DNA from: Dyadobacter arcticus
Lineage (GTDB): Bacteria > Bacteroidota > Bacteroidia > Cytophagales > Spirosomataceae
NCBI RefSeq assembly: GCF_011762185.1
Contig: NZ_JAASQJ010000001.1
Span: 62,001-126,000 of the forward strand
Reading direction: 5' to 3'
DNA length: 64,000 nt
Made by a program: the position numbers and the translations under genes. This document shows, in pieces, positions 63,082 through 64,000 of this stretch (its first letter is position 1; every line of letters begins with the position of its first letter). The notes beneath the pieces are model-generated. The model was given only the letters and a program-made list of their open reading frames with translations. It was not told the DNA's origin and searched no databases.

Positions 63082-63678
63082 ATGGCCTACGATAAATTCA
63101 CAATACTTACAAGCACGGCAGTTCCTTTGCCGATTGAGAATGTTGATACCGATCAGATCATTCCTGCACGATTTTTAAAAGCAACAAAAAGAGAAGGATT
63201 TGGAGATAACCTTTTCAGGGACTGGCGCTATAATGGTGACGATACGCCGAAACAGGATTTCGTGTTGAACAATCCGATTTACTCGGGGAAAATCCTCGTT
63301 GGTGGTCATAACTTCGGCAGCGGATCCAGCCGCGAGCATGCTGCATGGGCCATATATGATTATGGTTTTCGCTGTGTAGTTTCCAGCTTTTTTGCAGATA
63401 TTTTTAAAGGTAACTCACTGAATATCGGAATCTTGCCGGTTCAGGTAACTCCGGAATTTCTTGACAAAATTTTCCTTGCAATTGAAGCAGATCCTAATGC
63501 AGAACTTGAAGTAAATCTTCCAGAACAAAGCATTACAATTTTGTCGACCGGAGAATCGGAATCCTTCAACATTAATGGTTACAAAAAACATAATATGACG
63601 AATGGCTTTGACGATATTGATTATCTTCAGGCTATGAAGGGAGAAATTAAGGTGTTCCAAGAAGAGAGAATTTATTAA
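63082..63678 (+). CDS. leuD: 3-isopropylmalate dehydratase small subunit
   Basis: Small subunit of the LeuCD aconitase-like dehydratase. The 198 residues contain the swivel-domain motifs ENVDTDQIIPARFLK near residue 20 and GHNFGSGSSREHAAWAIYDYGF near 72, and NSLNIGILPVQ. Complex partner of LeuC immediately upstream. Its end is 19 bp from the next gene, which continues the operon. Confidence 0.95.
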   Translation: MAYDKFTILTSTAVPLPIENVDTDQIIPARFLKATKREGFGDNLFRDWRYNGDDTPKQDFVLNNPIYSGKILVGGHNFGSGSSREHAAWAIYDYGFRCVVSSFFADIFKGNSLNIGILPVQVTPEFLDKIFLAIEADPNAELEVNLPEQSITILSTGESESFNINGYKKHNMTNGFDDIDYLQAMKGEIKVFQEERIY

Positions 63679-63697
63679 TATAGCCGAAAGCCGCCTC

Positions 63698-64000
63698 ATG
63701 AAAAGTCGCTATATTGAAATAATGGATACAACCCTTCGTGATGGTGAACAAACCAGCGGAGTGTCGTTTTCTGCCTCGGAAAAATTAACCATTGCCCAGA
63801 TATTACTTCAGGAAGTCAAAGTTGACCGCATTGAAATTGCCTCCGCCAGAGTTTCGGAAGGAGAATTTCAGGCAGTTAAACAAATCACCACATGGGCTAA
63901 AACCAATGGTTTTCTTGATAAAATAGAAGTATTAACCTTTGTCGATGGCGACGCGTCCATTAACTGGATGTTGCAATCTGGTGCAAGGGTGATGAATTTG
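63698..64000 (+). CDS. Citramalate/isopropylmalate synthase family protein, CimA-like, cut by the right edge
   Basis: The first 101 codons of a DRE-TIM aldol-type synthase that condenses acetyl-CoA with a 2-oxo acid. The start motif MDTTLRDGEQTSGVSFSAS places catalytic Arg14 and Asp15, and IEIASARVSEGEF and IEVLTFVDGD follow. By memory these are the motifs of the Leptospira (R)-citramalate synthase, whose pyruvate-specific Leu would fall at Leu79 here, more than of LeuA proper. If right, it makes citramalate, giving a threonine-independent route to isoleucine that uses LeuCD. The C-terminal regulatory domain lies beyond the window. Confidence 0.75.
   Translation, partial: MKSRYIEIMDTTLRDGEQTSGVSFSASEKLTIAQILLQEVKVDRIEIASARVSEGEFQAVKQITTWAKTNGFLDKIEVLTFVDGDASINWMLQSGARVMNL

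Overview
The window reads as a chromosomal segment of a Bacteroidota member of the order Cytophagales, most like Dyadobacter or a close relative in the Spirosomataceae. The reasons are GldG and a GldJ/GldK-type lipoprotein, a PorP/SprF protein beside a giant PKD protein with a type IX (type B) sorting domain, Bacteroidota -7 promoter motifs (TAnnTTTG), few Shine-Dalgarno sequences, and a Planctomycete-like cytochrome/DUF1501 cluster of the kind common in this family. I see no transposase, prophage, CRISPR array, rRNA or tRNA.

Layout. 1-9.9 kb: a large exported protein cut by the left edge, prmA, a eukaryote-type (GT3) glycogen synthase, a GHL10 glycosidase coupled to a solitary nuoD, asd and a 5-formyl-THF cyclo-ligase. 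10-14.5 kb: NADP-isocitrate dehydrogenase, a frameshifted RelE-like toxin with an intact antitoxin, an aspartate aminotransferase and a PaaE-like ferredoxin reductase. 14.5-20 kb: a BlaI/BlaR1-type pair with three operator-like palindromes, dnaN and gldG. 20-27.5 kb: PhyH dioxygenase, DUF1080 hydrolase, two tiny coupled unknown genes, RNase R, a PolB-like exonuclease, lipB and yraN. 27.5-38.5 kb: a seven-gene co-directional cluster of exported sugar-isomerase-like, heme c, DUF1549/DUF1553, DUF1501 and L-rhamnose mutarotase proteins. 38.6-54.3 kb: barstar, pnuC, mfd, a gliding lipoprotein, comF, dihydroorotase, a Nudix enzyme, ruvB, the T9SS adhesin-like protein with divergent PorP/SprF, NIPSNAP and murQ. 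54.4-64 kb: ilvD-ilvB-ilvN-ilvC, an AraC regulator, an MNT/HepT toxin-antitoxin pair, leuC-leuD and the start of a citramalate-synthase-like gene.

The best regulatory discovery is a complete transcription attenuator ahead of ilvD. It has a GTG-initiated leader peptide packed with Val/Ile/Leu codons, four mutually exclusive RNA segments and a terminator hairpin ending 20 bp before the ilvD start. An 18-bp perfect palindrome and a Bacteroidota-like promoter lie upstream. With the LeuCD and CimA-like enzymes this makes a coherent branched-chain amino acid locus.

Three small-repeat families fill intergenic gaps: inverted arrays of NGTCA phased at about 10 bp (two loci), GCTAANN heptad arrays abutting start codons (two clear loci and one degenerate), and REP-like GGCTGAAGCC hairpins (two loci). 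None is explained by the genes. All assignments come from reading motifs and recalled family features; no database search was run.
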